64,000 nt of DNA from contig JABFRP010000002.1 in NCBI GenBank assembly GCA_013141115.1, positions 471,649-535,648 of the forward strand. Direction: 5' to 3'. The notes under the pieces were generated by a model. That model saw only the letters and a program-made list of their open reading frames with translations, made no database searches and was not told the origin of the DNA. Each line of letters opens with the position of its first letter. Position 1 is the stretch's first letter. Made by a program: the position numbers and the translations under genes. Origin of the DNA: Ferruginibacter sp. (GTDB lineage Bacteria; Bacteroidota; Bacteroidia; Chitinophagales; Chitinophagaceae). Below are positions 43,836-53,394 of this stretch, piece after piece.

Positions 43836-44543
43836 TTATTTTTTCTTTTTACTACCCAGTATATGTACCTGCAACCCTACGTTTACCGGAATGTAAAACC
43901 GGCTATATTCACTGGTATAATCATACCCTGTACCAGTTGAAGGACGGTATTCGTATTGCGTTTTACTTTTGCCGTAATTAACCCCAACACTTCCATAAAA
44001 TCCGATATTTGGAGTTATAAAATGTTCGTATCCAAAACTAAGGCCGGCATTCCAGTCACCTTTGGGCTTTGTAGTGGTTTCGCTGCTGCTGCCCGTACTG
44101 GTACTGCTTTTACTTTTACCACCATAAATACCATACTGAACATTTGCCTGCGCAAAAGGCATCCCTTTACTACTTCCTCCAAAATAGTACCTGGCCATTG
44201 GGCCAATGTAAACAGAAGGCTGAGTAGATTTATTTTCGCTGGTGTTGGTAGAGCTGGTATTACTGCTGGTGCTTTTGCTAGTGTAAAAACTAACGCTTAC
44301 ACCTGCTCCAATAGCTAGGTTATCCTTAACAAACCATGCAACATTAGGGTTTACAGATATACTAAAACTGTTGCCTTCGGAATTATAAACAGTAGAGGTA
44401 TTACTGTAAGATGTTTTGCTATCGCTATTAGTGTAGCTCAAAGTGCCAATACCTACACCTACCAGCTTATCGCCTTTACTTACCTGCGAAAAAGCGGTTA
44501 AACAAAACATTACAATACCCGGTAATAAAAATAATTTTTTCAT
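43836..44543 (-). CDS. Outer-membrane beta-barrel protein
   Basis: A 235-residue exported protein (signal MKKLFLLPGIVMFCLTAFS, cleavage near FSQV). The mature chain alternates strands with Ser/Thr-rich loops (SKSTSSNTSSTNTSENKS, SKSSTSTGSSSETTTK): KLVGVGIGTLSY, NVAWFVKDNLAIGAGVSVSFYT, GPMARYYFG, NAGLSFGYEHFITPNIGFYGSVGVNYG and a final RFYIPVNVGLQVHIL. It fits the OmpA-like/OMP_b-brl barrel group of Bacteroidota. The short Lys tail after the barrel is unusual. Monocistronic, with its own terminator. Confidence 0.78.
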   Translation of the reverse strand: MKKLFLLPGIVMFCLTAFSQVSKGDKLVGVGIGTLSYTNSDSKTSYSNTSTVYNSEGNSFSISVNPNVAWFVKDNLAIGAGVSVSFYTSKSTSSNTSSTNTSENKSTQPSVYIGPMARYYFGGSSKGMPFAQANVQYGIYGGKSKSSTSTGSSSETTTKPKGDWNAGLSFGYEHFITPNIGFYGSVGVNYGKSKTQYEYRPSTGTGYDYTSEYSRFYIPVNVGLQVHILGSKKKK

Positions 44544-44679
44544 AATAATAAGGTTTAGTTAAATAATAACGCAAACCTAAAAAGAATACTTACCCCCCGC
44601 AATACCATATTCAGGTAATAAAAAAGCCGGTCATTTATTATTTTTTACACCATCTTTTATTTATAGCCATCACAAATTG

Positions 44680-44687
44680 TACCTTTG
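44680..44687 (+). promoter_or_regulatory. Candidate -7 element of glyS
   Basis: TACCTTTG (TAnnTTTG) lies 7 bases before the glyS ATG; the -33 region is only T-rich. A nearly leaderless mRNA is predicted. Confidence 0.42.
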
Positions 44688-44694
44688 CAGCCTT

Positions 44695-46167
44695 ATGGCA
44701 AACGAAAGCAACAATTTTCAGGAACTCATCGCTCATTGCAAAGAATATGGTTATATTTTTCAATCGAGTGAAATTTACGATGGCCTTGCGGCAGTATACG
44801 ACTATGGACAAAATGGTGCACAGTTAAAAAAGAACATTCGTGATTACTGGTGGAAAAGCATGACCCAGCTTCACGACAATATTGTAGGTATTGATGCCGC
44901 CATTTTTATGCATCCCACTACCTGGAAGGCCAGTGGGCACGTGGATAATTTCAGCGACCCAATGATTGATAATAAAGACAGTAACAAGCGTTACCGTGTA
45001 GATCATTTAATTGAAGGATTTGCGGAAGAGCTTAAAGCACAAAGCAAAGAGCAGGAAGCGGAAAGCATTATAGCAGCGATGGATACTTTATTAGCAAAAG
45101 ATGATTATGCCGGACTGAAAAAATTAATTGAAGACAATAAAATAAAATGTGCCGTTAGCAAAACCAGCAACTGGACGGATGTGCGCCAGTTTAACCTGAT
45201 GTTCTCTACCGAGTTTGGTGCTGTAGCTGCAGATAACCCGGATGATAATAAAGTGTTTTTACGTCCGGAAACTGCACAAGGTATTTTTGTAAACTTTTTA
45301 AATGTGCAAAAAACCGGCCGTATGAAGATACCTTTTGGTATTGCACAAACCGGCAAGGCTTTTAGAAATGAAATTGTAGCCAGGCAATTTATTTTCCGTA
45401 TGAGAGAATTTGAACAAATGGAAATGCAGTTCTTCATTCGCCCCGGCACACAAATGGAATGGTATAACTTTTGGAAAGAAGAAAGAAAAGCATGGCATGA
45501 GAGTTTGGGCATACCTGCAACAAAATTGCGTTTTCACGATCATGTTAAATTAGCACATTATGCCGATGCCGCATTGGATATTGAATTTGAATTTCCTTTT
45601 GGATGGAAAGAATTGGAAGGCATACACAGTCGTACCGATTTTGATTTAACGCAGCACCAAACCTTTAGCAAAAAGAAAATGCAGTATTTTGATAATGATA
45701 TCGATCCTGCAACCGGTAAGGCCTATGGTAATTACGTGCCTTATGTTTTAGAAACTTCTGTTGGTTTAGACCGTTTATTTTTAACCATCATCAGTTTGGC
45801 TTACGCCGAAGAAAAATGGTTGAAAGAAGATGGCTCTGAAGACAGCCGTGTGGTATTGCGTATTCCCGCAAAAATTGCACCTACCAAACTGGCCATTCTT
45901 CCTTTGGTAAAAAAAGATGGTTTACCAGAAATTGCAAAAGAACTGATGAATGATTGCAAAGGCAGCTTTATGTGTTTTTACGAAGAGAAAGATGCTATTG
46001 GTAAACGTTACCGCCGCATGGATGCTATTGGCACACCATTTTGTGTAACCATCGATCATCAAACCAAAGAAGACAATACTGTTACCATTCGCTACAGGGA
46101 TACGATGGTGCAGGAAAGGATTGCGTTGAGTGAGGTGAAGAAATTAATTTTGGAAAAGATTAGTTAA
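44695..46167 (+). CDS. glyS: Glycyl-tRNA synthetase, single-chain (eukaryotic-type)
   Basis: A 490-residue class II synthetase that charges tRNA-Gly; it is the alpha2 type found in Bacteroidota rather than the GlyQ/GlyS tetramer. Motif 2 is FRNEIVARQFIFRMREFEQMEMQFF, followed by GIHSRTDFDL, motif 3 PYVLETSVGLDRLFL, and the anticodon-binding domain (APTKLAILPLVKKDGL ... GTPFCVTIDHQTKEDNTVTIRYRDTM). The start at 44695 is chosen over a TTG at 44677 because the former starts MANESNNFQELI, typical for the family, and follows a promoter box. Confidence 0.96.
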   Translation: MANESNNFQELIAHCKEYGYIFQSSEIYDGLAAVYDYGQNGAQLKKNIRDYWWKSMTQLHDNIVGIDAAIFMHPTTWKASGHVDNFSDPMIDNKDSNKRYRVDHLIEGFAEELKAQSKEQEAESIIAAMDTLLAKDDYAGLKKLIEDNKIKCAVSKTSNWTDVRQFNLMFSTEFGAVAADNPDDNKVFLRPETAQGIFVNFLNVQKTGRMKIPFGIAQTGKAFRNEIVARQFIFRMREFEQMEMQFFIRPGTQMEWYNFWKEERKAWHESLGIPATKLRFHDHVKLAHYADAALDIEFEFPFGWKELEGIHSRTDFDLTQHQTFSKKKMQYFDNDIDPATGKAYGNYVPYVLETSVGLDRLFLTIISLAYAEEKWLKEDGSEDSRVVLRIPAKIAPTKLAILPLVKKDGLPEIAKELMNDCKGSFMCFYEEKDAIGKRYRRMDAIGTPFCVTIDHQTKEDNTVTIRYRDTMVQERIALSEVKKLILEKIS

Positions 46168-46181
46168 TATTATCGGCAAAT

Positions 46182-46217
46182 AATAAAAAAGGAACCGCTT
46201 AAGGTTCCTTTTTTATT
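46182..46217. terminator. Bidirectional terminator between glyS and the DUF3857 gene
   Basis: A 15-bp perfect stem (AATAAAAAAGGAACC and its complement) with a 6-base loop and A/T runs on both sides, placed between convergent genes; it can serve both. Confidence 0.88.
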
Positions 46218-46222
46218 ATACT

Positions 46223-48148
46223 TTACTTTTTCTTCAGCACCACCGGCTCTTTTAAAAAATCAAACATCTTTTTATACACCTCCTTTAAAACGCCGTATTC
46301 ATCTGCAGTATATAAGCTCTTTTTAAAATCAAATAGTAACATACAAACCAGCGAATGCGTTGCTTTATCGTAGGTAACCGATCTGCTGAACACAATATCA
46401 TTATCAGGTGTGGTCATCTTTATAGGTTTAGGCAATGCATCCATCGCATACTCTTTGGGTAAGTTGATGGAAGTATAAGTGCTGATAGTTCTCTTATATC
46501 CAAAATTTACATTGCTAAAGCGGTTGTCGGCAATAAAAGGGTTGTTGGTAAACCCCGAAAAAAAATCAAGTGGCAGGTACAAATATCCGCCGCTGCTGGT
46601 AAGGTTGGTATTGAATTTAAATTTTTGTTCTGCTGCAAGCGAATCATTTTCCTGGTTTAAAAATGCAAACTCTTTAACAGTAATACCGTTTTTTTGATAA
46701 TGTTTATTTACATATTTATCCTGCCCCGATGTTTTAAACTCACTTACCCTTTTTATTCTTGAGTAGCCTCTGCTCTCTATAAATGCATCGCCTGATAAAG
46801 TACCATTACCATCCAGTTCCATTTGGCAACTAATATAATCGCTGTACTGCAAAGAGTCGTTGGTAATATTTACCAGCCCACCCTTTTTTCTGTTTACAAT
46901 AAGTGCGGTGGTATTAAGTATATCATTAGGGATAACATGTGCCGGTGTGTATCCGTCCGTTGCATCAAGATAATATTTCCGTTCCTTTATTATCACACAG
47001 GCAAATACAGCATTAAACTGGTCGATAAAAGGAGTAGCGGCATTTACCTTACCATGAAATCTTTCGCTTACCAAAACCGGGTAAACTTCCAGCCCTGCAT
47101 CTTTTAAAAGATTCACCAGTATTAAATTTATTTCTCCGCTGTTGCCTGTCTTTTTTTCCCAGGCATCTTTTACACCACTGCCTGCATATTTACTGTACAA
47201 ATCATTCCATGTCATATTACTGCGTACATAGTTATACACCATTTTCATTTTATCTTCTTCTGTGGGTAGTAGTTTTGTGGCATCAATAAATGCGCCTGTG
47301 CCCGGAATATTTTTCTCTAACTGGCCACCAAATTCTTTGGTTATCGTAAGCTCTTTTATTACTTCATCCCAGGATGTCATGTAATTGGTTTTACCAAAGC
47401 CGGTATTGTAACCACTTAATTGAAAAGTAACTTTTTGCAAATAATCTTCCCGAGCATCCATGTATGGCTCGTCTGTAAGAGCCGGAATATTATTCATTTC
47501 AAAATACACTTTACCGCTTCCGCTTTGTACATCTACAATTATAGGTATAGTTGGTTTTTTATTGATAACGTAAGAAAATTCTCTGTTGGGCAAAATAGTA
47601 AGGGTGTATTTGCTTTTTATTACAGGCAATTCTTTTTGAAAATACCAATCGTCCAGCCCGCCATAATGCTTCATAAAACTCCGGTATTTATATTCAATTA
47701 TACTGCCCACTTTTACATTGGGGAAAGCGAATGTAATAGCACCTATACGTTCATTGATGTCCTTTTTAAAAAAAGATTTTTTGGAAAGTTTTTCCGTACT
47801 TACTGCTCCGGAGGCATCGGTATTTATTACCACTGCTTCCAGCATATCAATAAATTCAAAATCATCTTTCCGGTAATAGCGTAAAGAAATATTGGCCTCA
47901 TCAAAGCCTTTTTCTTTTAATATTTTTATGCGTACGTGATGGTGGTTGATAAGATGATACTCTTCGTCATGTTCCGATACAGCTTCGTCTAGTAAAATCA
48001 CCGCTGTGGCATCATTATCAAAAGAACAGTTAGTGATGTTTTTTTCTTCGGCACTTATTATTCCAAAATCAGGAAAATTTTGGGCAAAGCTGGTAAAGGG
48101 AGTACATACAATAATTGCCAGTGCCAGCAAAAGGGTAACTTTTTTCAT
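46223..48148 (-). CDS. DUF3857/transglutaminase-like secreted protein
   Basis: A 641-residue protein from the ATG at 48148 (an unsupported extension of 35 codons exists upstream). A signal peptide (MKKVTLLLALAIIVCTPF, cleavage about FAQN) is followed by a DUF3857 domain (AVILLDEAVSEHDEEYHLINHHHVRIKIL ... FAFPNVKVGSIIEYKYRS) and a transglutaminase-like core (MKMVYNYVRSNMTWND ... KKTGNSGEINLILVNLLKDAGLEVYPVLVSER). At the usual Cys position the sequence reads SGEIN, so catalysis is doubtful. This is common in the family. The C-terminus is beta-rich (DUF2569-like). Last gene of a four-gene minus-strand unit. Confidence 0.85.
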   Translation of the reverse strand: MKKVTLLLALAIIVCTPFTSFAQNFPDFGIISAEEKNITNCSFDNDATAVILLDEAVSEHDEEYHLINHHHVRIKILKEKGFDEANISLRYYRKDDFEFIDMLEAVVINTDASGAVSTEKLSKKSFFKKDINERIGAITFAFPNVKVGSIIEYKYRSFMKHYGGLDDWYFQKELPVIKSKYTLTILPNREFSYVINKKPTIPIIVDVQSGSGKVYFEMNNIPALTDEPYMDAREDYLQKVTFQLSGYNTGFGKTNYMTSWDEVIKELTITKEFGGQLEKNIPGTGAFIDATKLLPTEEDKMKMVYNYVRSNMTWNDLYSKYAGSGVKDAWEKKTGNSGEINLILVNLLKDAGLEVYPVLVSERFHGKVNAATPFIDQFNAVFACVIIKERKYYLDATDGYTPAHVIPNDILNTTALIVNRKKGGLVNITNDSLQYSDYISCQMELDGNGTLSGDAFIESRGYSRIKRVSEFKTSGQDKYVNKHYQKNGITVKEFAFLNQENDSLAAEQKFKFNTNLTSSGGYLYLPLDFFSGFTNNPFIADNRFSNVNFGYKRTISTYTSINLPKEYAMDALPKPIKMTTPDNDIVFSRSVTYDKATHSLVCMLLFDFKKSLYTADEYGVLKEVYKKMFDFLKEPVVLKKK

Positions 48149-48195
48149 TGTACAAATTGGTTGGGTAGAATGTAAAAGTACACAGAAAATACGGT

Positions 48196-48642
48196 CTACA
48201 CACCAAACTGCTGCAAATGATGATCTAAATGCTTCCAGGTGCCTTTGCTCCATTCTTCTTTAGTTAGTTTTCCAAAAAAGGGATGCGGCTCACCCGACAT
48301 GGTAGTGTCGGAAAAAACGTTAACCATATCAATCAGCTTTTGTTTTTCTATTTCCAACCCCTGCGGATCAGCAATGATGAAAGATTTATCGGTAGGCAGA
48401 TTTTTTTTAAAAGGCTGCTCGTTAAATAATTGTTTTTTAAACAAAGGACCAATCAGGCTTAAGAAAAAATTTCTTTTCAGCTTATGTTTTCCTGTGGCAA
48501 CACCTAATGGCATCTGGCAGTGCGCCAGCATTTGCGCCACATTCATTTTACCCCATTGCGCCTGGCTTTGGGGTGTTAGTTTATTTATCCGGTTGATGAT
48601 GCCCTGCTTTACAGCAGCATTAAATAAATTCTTTACTTCCAT
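48196..48642 (-). CDS. DUF1569 (DinB-like) protein
   Basis: A 148-residue cytoplasmic protein of the DUF1569 family, related to the DinB/YfiT helical bundle. It has INKLTPQSQAQWGKMNVAQMLAHCQMPLGVATGK near the start (with the first metal-site-like His in the AHCQ motif) and HPFFGKLTKEEWSKGTWKHLDHHLQQFG at the end (HLDHHLQQFG supplies the other His residues). Such proteins bind a metal and some are thiol-dependent enzymes, but its substrate is unknown. It starts 18 bases after the upstream gene. Confidence 0.85.
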   Translation of the reverse strand: MEVKNLFNAAVKQGIINRINKLTPQSQAQWGKMNVAQMLAHCQMPLGVATGKHKLKRNFFLSLIGPLFKKQLFNEQPFKKNLPTDKSFIIADPQGLEIEKQKLIDMVNVFSDTTMSGEPHPFFGKLTKEEWSKGTWKHLDHHLQQFGV

Positions 48643-48660
48643 AAACTTATTTTTTTAGTA

Positions 48661-49122
48661 TTAATGCATACAACCAATATACACTTCAGCCTGCTTAATA
48701 TAAGCTTCTTTAAAAAACTTTTTTACTTTTTTTAATACTATAGTAGTTTCATCTTTGGAGCCTGCGCCAACAATTACTACATAGTATCCTTTTGCAAATC
48801 CGTTAATAGCATTACTCCATTCTATGCTCACGTAATCGCCATCGTCAAATCTTCCTCTTGCAATATAGCAGGGATAACCGCCTTCATTTTCGCAAACCGA
48901 ATCGGCAAAAGTTAAGCCTGTTTTTTTGTTGGGCTTCAATTCCCTAAAATCTAATGGCTGCTGTAATTGCCTTGCAGCTTTTTCTGCAGTTAATTTTGCA
49001 GCAGCGTAATTTTTTGTTGATTGAACAATTACAAAAGATTTTTTAATATACGGTTGCGCCTCTTGTGCAAGGCTAACTGCTGCAAAAAAGAGAAGGCTTA
49101 TGCTGAAAATTATTTTTTTCAT
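48661..49122 (-). CDS. Small exported protein, SPOR-like pattern
   Basis: A 153-residue protein with a signal peptide (MKKIIFSISLLFFAAVSLA, cleavage near LAQE). The mature chain has the beta-alpha-beta pattern of SPOR-like or related domains: KKSFVIVQSTKNYAAAKLTAEKAARQLQ then YVVIVGAGSKDETTIVLKKVKKFFKEAYIKQAEVYIGC. Three Cys residues (CENEGGYPC and the terminal CMH) are notable. I do not claim a defined family. It lies 8 bases downstream of the flavoprotein gene. Confidence 0.62.
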   Translation of the reverse strand: MKKIIFSISLLFFAAVSLAQEAQPYIKKSFVIVQSTKNYAAAKLTAEKAARQLQQPLDFRELKPNKKTGLTFADSVCENEGGYPCYIARGRFDDGDYVSIEWSNAINGFAKGYYVVIVGAGSKDETTIVLKKVKKFFKEAYIKQAEVYIGCMH

Positions 49123-49130
49123 AGACTTTT

Positions 49131-49868
49131 TTAACCGTAGATCTCCAGGTGAATTTCTTTTTTATCGTACCCTAATTCCATAATAATAGCTTTGGCTTCA
49201 TCAATCATATTCTTCCAGCCGCACAAATAAAAATGCGCTGGCGGCAATGCATCAGCATTTATTTTAGCGTTAATCAAATCCTTGTAGGCTTCATGTACAT
49301 AGCCCTTTGCGCCATCCCACTCTTCTCTTGACAAAACAGGGATATAATGTAATCCCGGATTATTTTTTGCCAATGCATTTAATTCCTCATAATACAAAAG
49401 ATTTTCTTTTTTACGGGTACCAAAAATTAAATACACATTCTTATGCGGCACATTATGCAAGGCAATATTGTGCAACATACTTCTGAATGGCGCAATGCCT
49501 GTACCGGTGCAAATTAAATAGTAGTCGGTATCCAATACATCGGGCAATGTAAAAACGCCTACCGGCCCACGAAATAAAATTTCATCGTCCACTTTAACTT
49601 CATTAAATAAATATGAAGTGCCGGCACCATCTTCCAGCAATACAATGATCAGTTCAAACACATTGCTGCCATTGGGCCAGCTGGCGATGGAGTAACTGCG
49701 CCAGCGTTTATTTTTCTTTTCATGAATGGGCAAATCAAGTGTTACAAACTGGCCTGGTTTAAAGTCAAGTTTTTCCAGTTCGGGCACCTGCATCCAGTAG
49801 CGCCTGGTATTGGCGGTTTCGTTCTCTATCTTTATTACTTTGGCAATACGCCATGGTTCAATAGCCAT
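49131..49868 (-). CDS. Ferredoxin-NADP reductase-like flavoprotein
   Basis: A 245-residue FAD/NAD(P)-binding oxidoreductase. The FAD-binding motif is RSYSIASWP (RxYS), GAGTSYLF supports the flavin, the NAD(P) Rossmann part starts YYLICTGTGIAPFRSML, and the nicotinamide Cys motif is LCGWKNMIDEAKAIIMELGYDKKEIHLEIYG. This is the plant-type FNR/flavodoxin reductase layout without an extra ferredoxin domain. First gene of the minus-strand unit; divergent from mfd with 99 bases between. Confidence 0.9.
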   Translation of the reverse strand: MAIEPWRIAKVIKIENETANTRRYWMQVPELEKLDFKPGQFVTLDLPIHEKKNKRWRSYSIASWPNGSNVFELIIVLLEDGAGTSYLFNEVKVDDEILFRGPVGVFTLPDVLDTDYYLICTGTGIAPFRSMLHNIALHNVPHKNVYLIFGTRKKENLLYYEELNALAKNNPGLHYIPVLSREEWDGAKGYVHEAYKDLINAKINADALPPAHFYLCGWKNMIDEAKAIIMELGYDKKEIHLEIYG

Positions 49869-49952
49869 TCGTTAAATTTTTAGAAAGATAAAATTAATTA
49901 CCCGGTATTAAAATGAAAGTCATAAAATTACTGGCATTTTTTTATATAGCCT

Positions 49953-49960
49953 TATCTTTG
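49953..49960 (+). promoter_or_regulatory. Candidate -7 element of mfd
   Basis: TATCTTTG (TAnnTTTG) ends 7 bases before the mfd ATG; as with glyS, the transcript would be nearly leaderless. Confidence 0.42.
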
Positions 49961-49967
49961 CGCCCTG

Positions 49968-52900
49968 ATGAATTTGGAAGTGTTGTTGAAAGAATATGCC
50001 AACGATTCCCGCTGTTTTAAAATAGTGGATGGCATCACATTGTATAAACCGCAGCGCTTACACTTATCCGGGCTTCATGGCAGTGCTTCTCAATTTGTAA
50101 TTACCTCAGTTTTTAATAACCCTTCTGCCAGCCAGCTTAACCACCTTATTATTTTAAGGGATGCCGAAGAAGCTGCTTATTTTCATAATACTTTAGAAAA
50201 TTTAACCGGTGCGCTAAACCTGTTTTACTTTCCTTCTTCTTTTAAAAATAAAAAGAATTACAACCTGCTTAACCCCAGCCATGTAATGCTGCGTACAGAA
50301 GCATTGACAAGATTAGCTGGCGGCAATAATAAAAACATTATTATCACTTACCCTGAAGCATTGTTTGAAAAAGTGGTGTTATCAAAAACATTATCCGATA
50401 ATATTATTTCAATAAAGCAAGGTGATACGCTGGATGTAAATGGTATGCTGAGCAAGTTTGTGGATTATGGTTTTGAAAGAACAGATTTTGTATACGAGCC
50501 GGGGCAGTTTGCGGTACGGGGCGGCATTTTGGATATTTACAGTTTTGGTAATGAAAAACCTTACCGTATAGAATTATTTGGCAATGAGGTAGACAGCATC
50601 AGAATTTTTGACCCCGAAAGCCAGTTGAGTGAAAGAAAATTATTGCAGGTAAACATCATTCCCAATGTAGATATACTGCAAAATGAAACGGGCGAAAGAA
50701 TTTCTTTCTTAGAATTTTTACCGGAGAATGCGGTTGTATGGATTGAGGATTGGAATTTTACCAAAGAAAAAATAGCACAACAAGAAGAAGACTTTGAAAT
50801 TTGGAATACCGAAGTGGTAACAAGGCCCAAATCAACCGATGTTGAAGACACTTTAAACACTAAAGATTTTACAGAAAATGATTTTGTAGGTGCGGCAGCA
50901 GTTGAAGAACAAATACAATTACGCCATATAATAGAGTTTGGCAGTAAAGCCATTTTTGCAAACACCACTATAAACTTTGCTACAAAAGAACAGCCCGCTT
51001 TTAACCGGCAATTTGAAATTTTAATAAGAAATTTAAAAGAGTACGAAGCAAAGAAATACAATATTTATTTATTTGCCGAAAATCCTAAGCAGTTAGAAAG
51101 ATTGCATGTGATCTTTACAGACCTTAAAGCAGAGATCAATGTAATTCCAATTCCTACTTCTATTCATGAAGGATTTATTGATGATGACCTGAAATGTATT
51201 TGCTATACCGATCACCAGATATTTCAACGTTACCACAAATACAAAGTAAAACAGGCCTTCAGTAAAAACAAAGCGCTTACTTTAAAAACATTAAGAGAAT
51301 TACAACCGGGAGATTATGTAACACATATCGATCATGGCGTGGGTGTATACAGCGGCTTGCAAAAAATTGAGGCTAATGGAAGATTGCAGGAAGCGGTGCG
51401 TATTCAATACAAAGATGGCGACCTGCTCTATGTAAACATTTCTTCTTTACATAAAATAGGAAAGTACAGTGGTAAAGAAGGCAGCATACCCAAGATGAAT
51501 AAACTGGGCAGCGATGTGTGGGTGAAATTAAAAGACAAAACAAAGAAGCAGGTAAAAGATATTGCTACCGATCTTATAAAATTATACGCCCAAAGAAAAA
51601 GCCAGGAAGGCTATGCATTTAGCCCGGATAATTATATGCAAACCGAACTGGAAGCCAGTTTTATTTATGAAGATACACCCGATCAGGGCAAAGCCACCGA
51701 AGATGTAAAACGTGACATGGAAAAACCATCGCCGATGGATAGATTGGTTTGCGGCGATGTGGGTTTTGGTAAAACAGAAATTGCCATACGTGCTGCGTTT
51801 AAAGCTTGCTGCGATGGAAAGCAGGCTGCGGTTTTAGTACCCACAACAATTTTAGCTTATCAGCATTATAAAACCTTTGGCGAACGTTTAAAAGATTTTC
51901 CGGTTACAGTAGATTTTATCAACCGCTTTAAATCTTCCAAAGAAAAAAAAGAAACCTTACAAAGGCTTTCCGAAGGAAAAGTAGATATCATCATTGGCAC
52001 ACATGCATTGCTGGGTAAAGATGTAAAATTTAAAGATCTTGGTGTGATGATCATTGATGAAGAACAGAAGTTTGGTGTGGCGGCAAAAGAAAAATTAAAA
52101 GCTATCAGGGCTACGGTAGATTCGCTTACACTAACGGCTACTCCCATCCCAAGAACTTTACAATTTAGTTTGATGGGCGCCAGAGATCTGAGTATCATCA
52201 ATACACCGCCACCCAACCGGCAACCCATACAAACAGAAGTGCTGGTGTTTAATGAAGATGTTATTCGTGATACTATCTATTATGAAACAGAAAGAGGCGG
52301 ACAGGTTTTCTTTATACACAATAGAGTTAATGGTTTATCGGAAATGAAAGGGTTGATACAAGGGCTTTGTCCGGATTTAAGTATTGCTTTTGCACACGGC
52401 CAAATGGATGGTGATGAGTTGGAAGATACCATTCTTGATTTTATGGATAAAAAATATGATGTACTGGTTTGTACAAACATTGTAGAAAGTGGTGTGGATA
52501 TTCCAAATGTAAATACCATCATTGTAAATAATGCACACCAGTTTGGGTTGAGTGATCTGCATCAGTTAAGAGGACGTGTTGGCCGCAGTAATAAAAAAGC
52601 ATTCTGTTATTTGCTGGCACCACCTATGAGTACGCTGCCGCCTGACAGCAGAAAACGTTTATCTACTTTAGAACAATACAGTGATTTGGGCAGTGGTTTT
52701 CAGATAGCCATGAGAGACCTGGATATACGTGGCGCTGGCAATATGCTGGGTGGCGAACAAAGTGGTTTTATTGCTGAGATAGGTTTTGAAATGTACCAGA
52801 AAATTTTAGATGAAGCCGTAAGAGAATTAAAACGCACCGAGTTTAAAGAATTATATAAAGAAGAAATTCAGCAGCAGGATGATTTTGTAAGCGATTGTAG

Positions 52901-53351
52901 CATTGATACCGATCTTGAAATACTTATCCCGGATAGTTATGTAGAAAGTATTACCGAAAGGCTTTCCCTTTATTCAAGATTGGACAATTGTGATAATGAA
53001 AAAGACCTGCAGGATTTTCATAAGGAAATGATGGACAGGTTTGGCCCCATACCACCGCAGGTGGAAGACTTATTTACTACAGTACGCTGCAGAAAATTAG
53101 CAGTGGAGTTAGGTTTTGAAAAAATGTTTTTAAAGAATGAAACCCTGAAATGCTTTTTTGTAAGCAACCCCGATTCTCCATACTTTCAGAGCAATACCTT
53201 TAATGGCATTTTGCAATTTTTACAAAAAGGTACTAACAAAGCTAAGTTAAAGCAGGTAGGCAAAAATGGTATCTTAATTGTAGAAGATGTAAAAACAATG
53301 AACAGCCTGCATTTGTTTTTAAAACGGATGATGGAAAGTATTTCTGCTTAA
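49968..53351 (+). CDS. mfd: Transcription-repair coupling factor
   Basis: A 1127-residue SF2 translocase that removes stalled RNA polymerase and recruits UvrA. The N-terminal UvrB-like module includes PGQFAVRGGILDIYSFG; the RNA-polymerase-interaction domain contains PGDYVTHIDHGVGVYSGL; the helicase part has Walker A GDVGFGKTEIAIRAA, DEEQ (IIDEEQKFGV), TATPIPRTL and the GRVGRSNKKAFCYLL motif; the C-terminal TRCF domain is DCSIDTDLEILIPDSY onward. All parts are present. Its partner uvrC lies at the other end of the window. Confidence 0.97.
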   Translation: MNLEVLLKEYANDSRCFKIVDGITLYKPQRLHLSGLHGSASQFVITSVFNNPSASQLNHLIILRDAEEAAYFHNTLENLTGALNLFYFPSSFKNKKNYNLLNPSHVMLRTEALTRLAGGNNKNIIITYPEALFEKVVLSKTLSDNIISIKQGDTLDVNGMLSKFVDYGFERTDFVYEPGQFAVRGGILDIYSFGNEKPYRIELFGNEVDSIRIFDPESQLSERKLLQVNIIPNVDILQNETGERISFLEFLPENAVVWIEDWNFTKEKIAQQEEDFEIWNTEVVTRPKSTDVEDTLNTKDFTENDFVGAAAVEEQIQLRHIIEFGSKAIFANTTINFATKEQPAFNRQFEILIRNLKEYEAKKYNIYLFAENPKQLERLHVIFTDLKAEINVIPIPTSIHEGFIDDDLKCICYTDHQIFQRYHKYKVKQAFSKNKALTLKTLRELQPGDYVTHIDHGVGVYSGLQKIEANGRLQEAVRIQYKDGDLLYVNISSLHKIGKYSGKEGSIPKMNKLGSDVWVKLKDKTKKQVKDIATDLIKLYAQRKSQEGYAFSPDNYMQTELEASFIYEDTPDQGKATEDVKRDMEKPSPMDRLVCGDVGFGKTEIAIRAAFKACCDGKQAAVLVPTTILAYQHYKTFGERLKDFPVTVDFINRFKSSKEKKETLQRLSEGKVDIIIGTHALLGKDVKFKDLGVMIIDEEQKFGVAAKEKLKAIRATVDSLTLTATPIPRTLQFSLMGARDLSIINTPPPNRQPIQTEVLVFNEDVIRDTIYYETERGGQVFFIHNRVNGLSEMKGLIQGLCPDLSIAFAHGQMDGDELEDTILDFMDKKYDVLVCTNIVESGVDIPNVNTIIVNNAHQFGLSDLHQLRGRVGRSNKKAFCYLLAPPMSTLPPDSRKRLSTLEQYSDLGSGFQIAMRDLDIRGAGNMLGGEQSGFIAEIGFEMYQKILDEAVRELKRTEFKELYKEEIQQQDDFVSDCSIDTDLEILIPDSYVESITERLSLYSRLDNCDNEKDLQDFHKEMMDRFGPIPPQVEDLFTTVRCRKLAVELGFEKMFLKNETLKCFFVSNPDSPYFQSNTFNGILQFLQKGTNKAKLKQVGKNGILIVEDVKTMNSLHLFLKRMMESISA

Positions 53352-53394
53352 ATTTGTTTTCATCTAACTAATTTCTTGCTATAATTTTATTTGC

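Noticed and set aside
44604..44626. ACC-N7-GGT sequence (AATACC...GGTAATA) before glyS
   Set aside because: It resembles the regulator motif only in the outer bases; such AT-rich palindromes are common, and glyS is a housekeeping gene.
46479..47884. Plus-strand frames up to 154 codons opposite the DUF3857 gene
   Set aside because: Their composition (Phe/Tyr/Ile-rich) is that expected from reading the complement of a coding strand; no family features.
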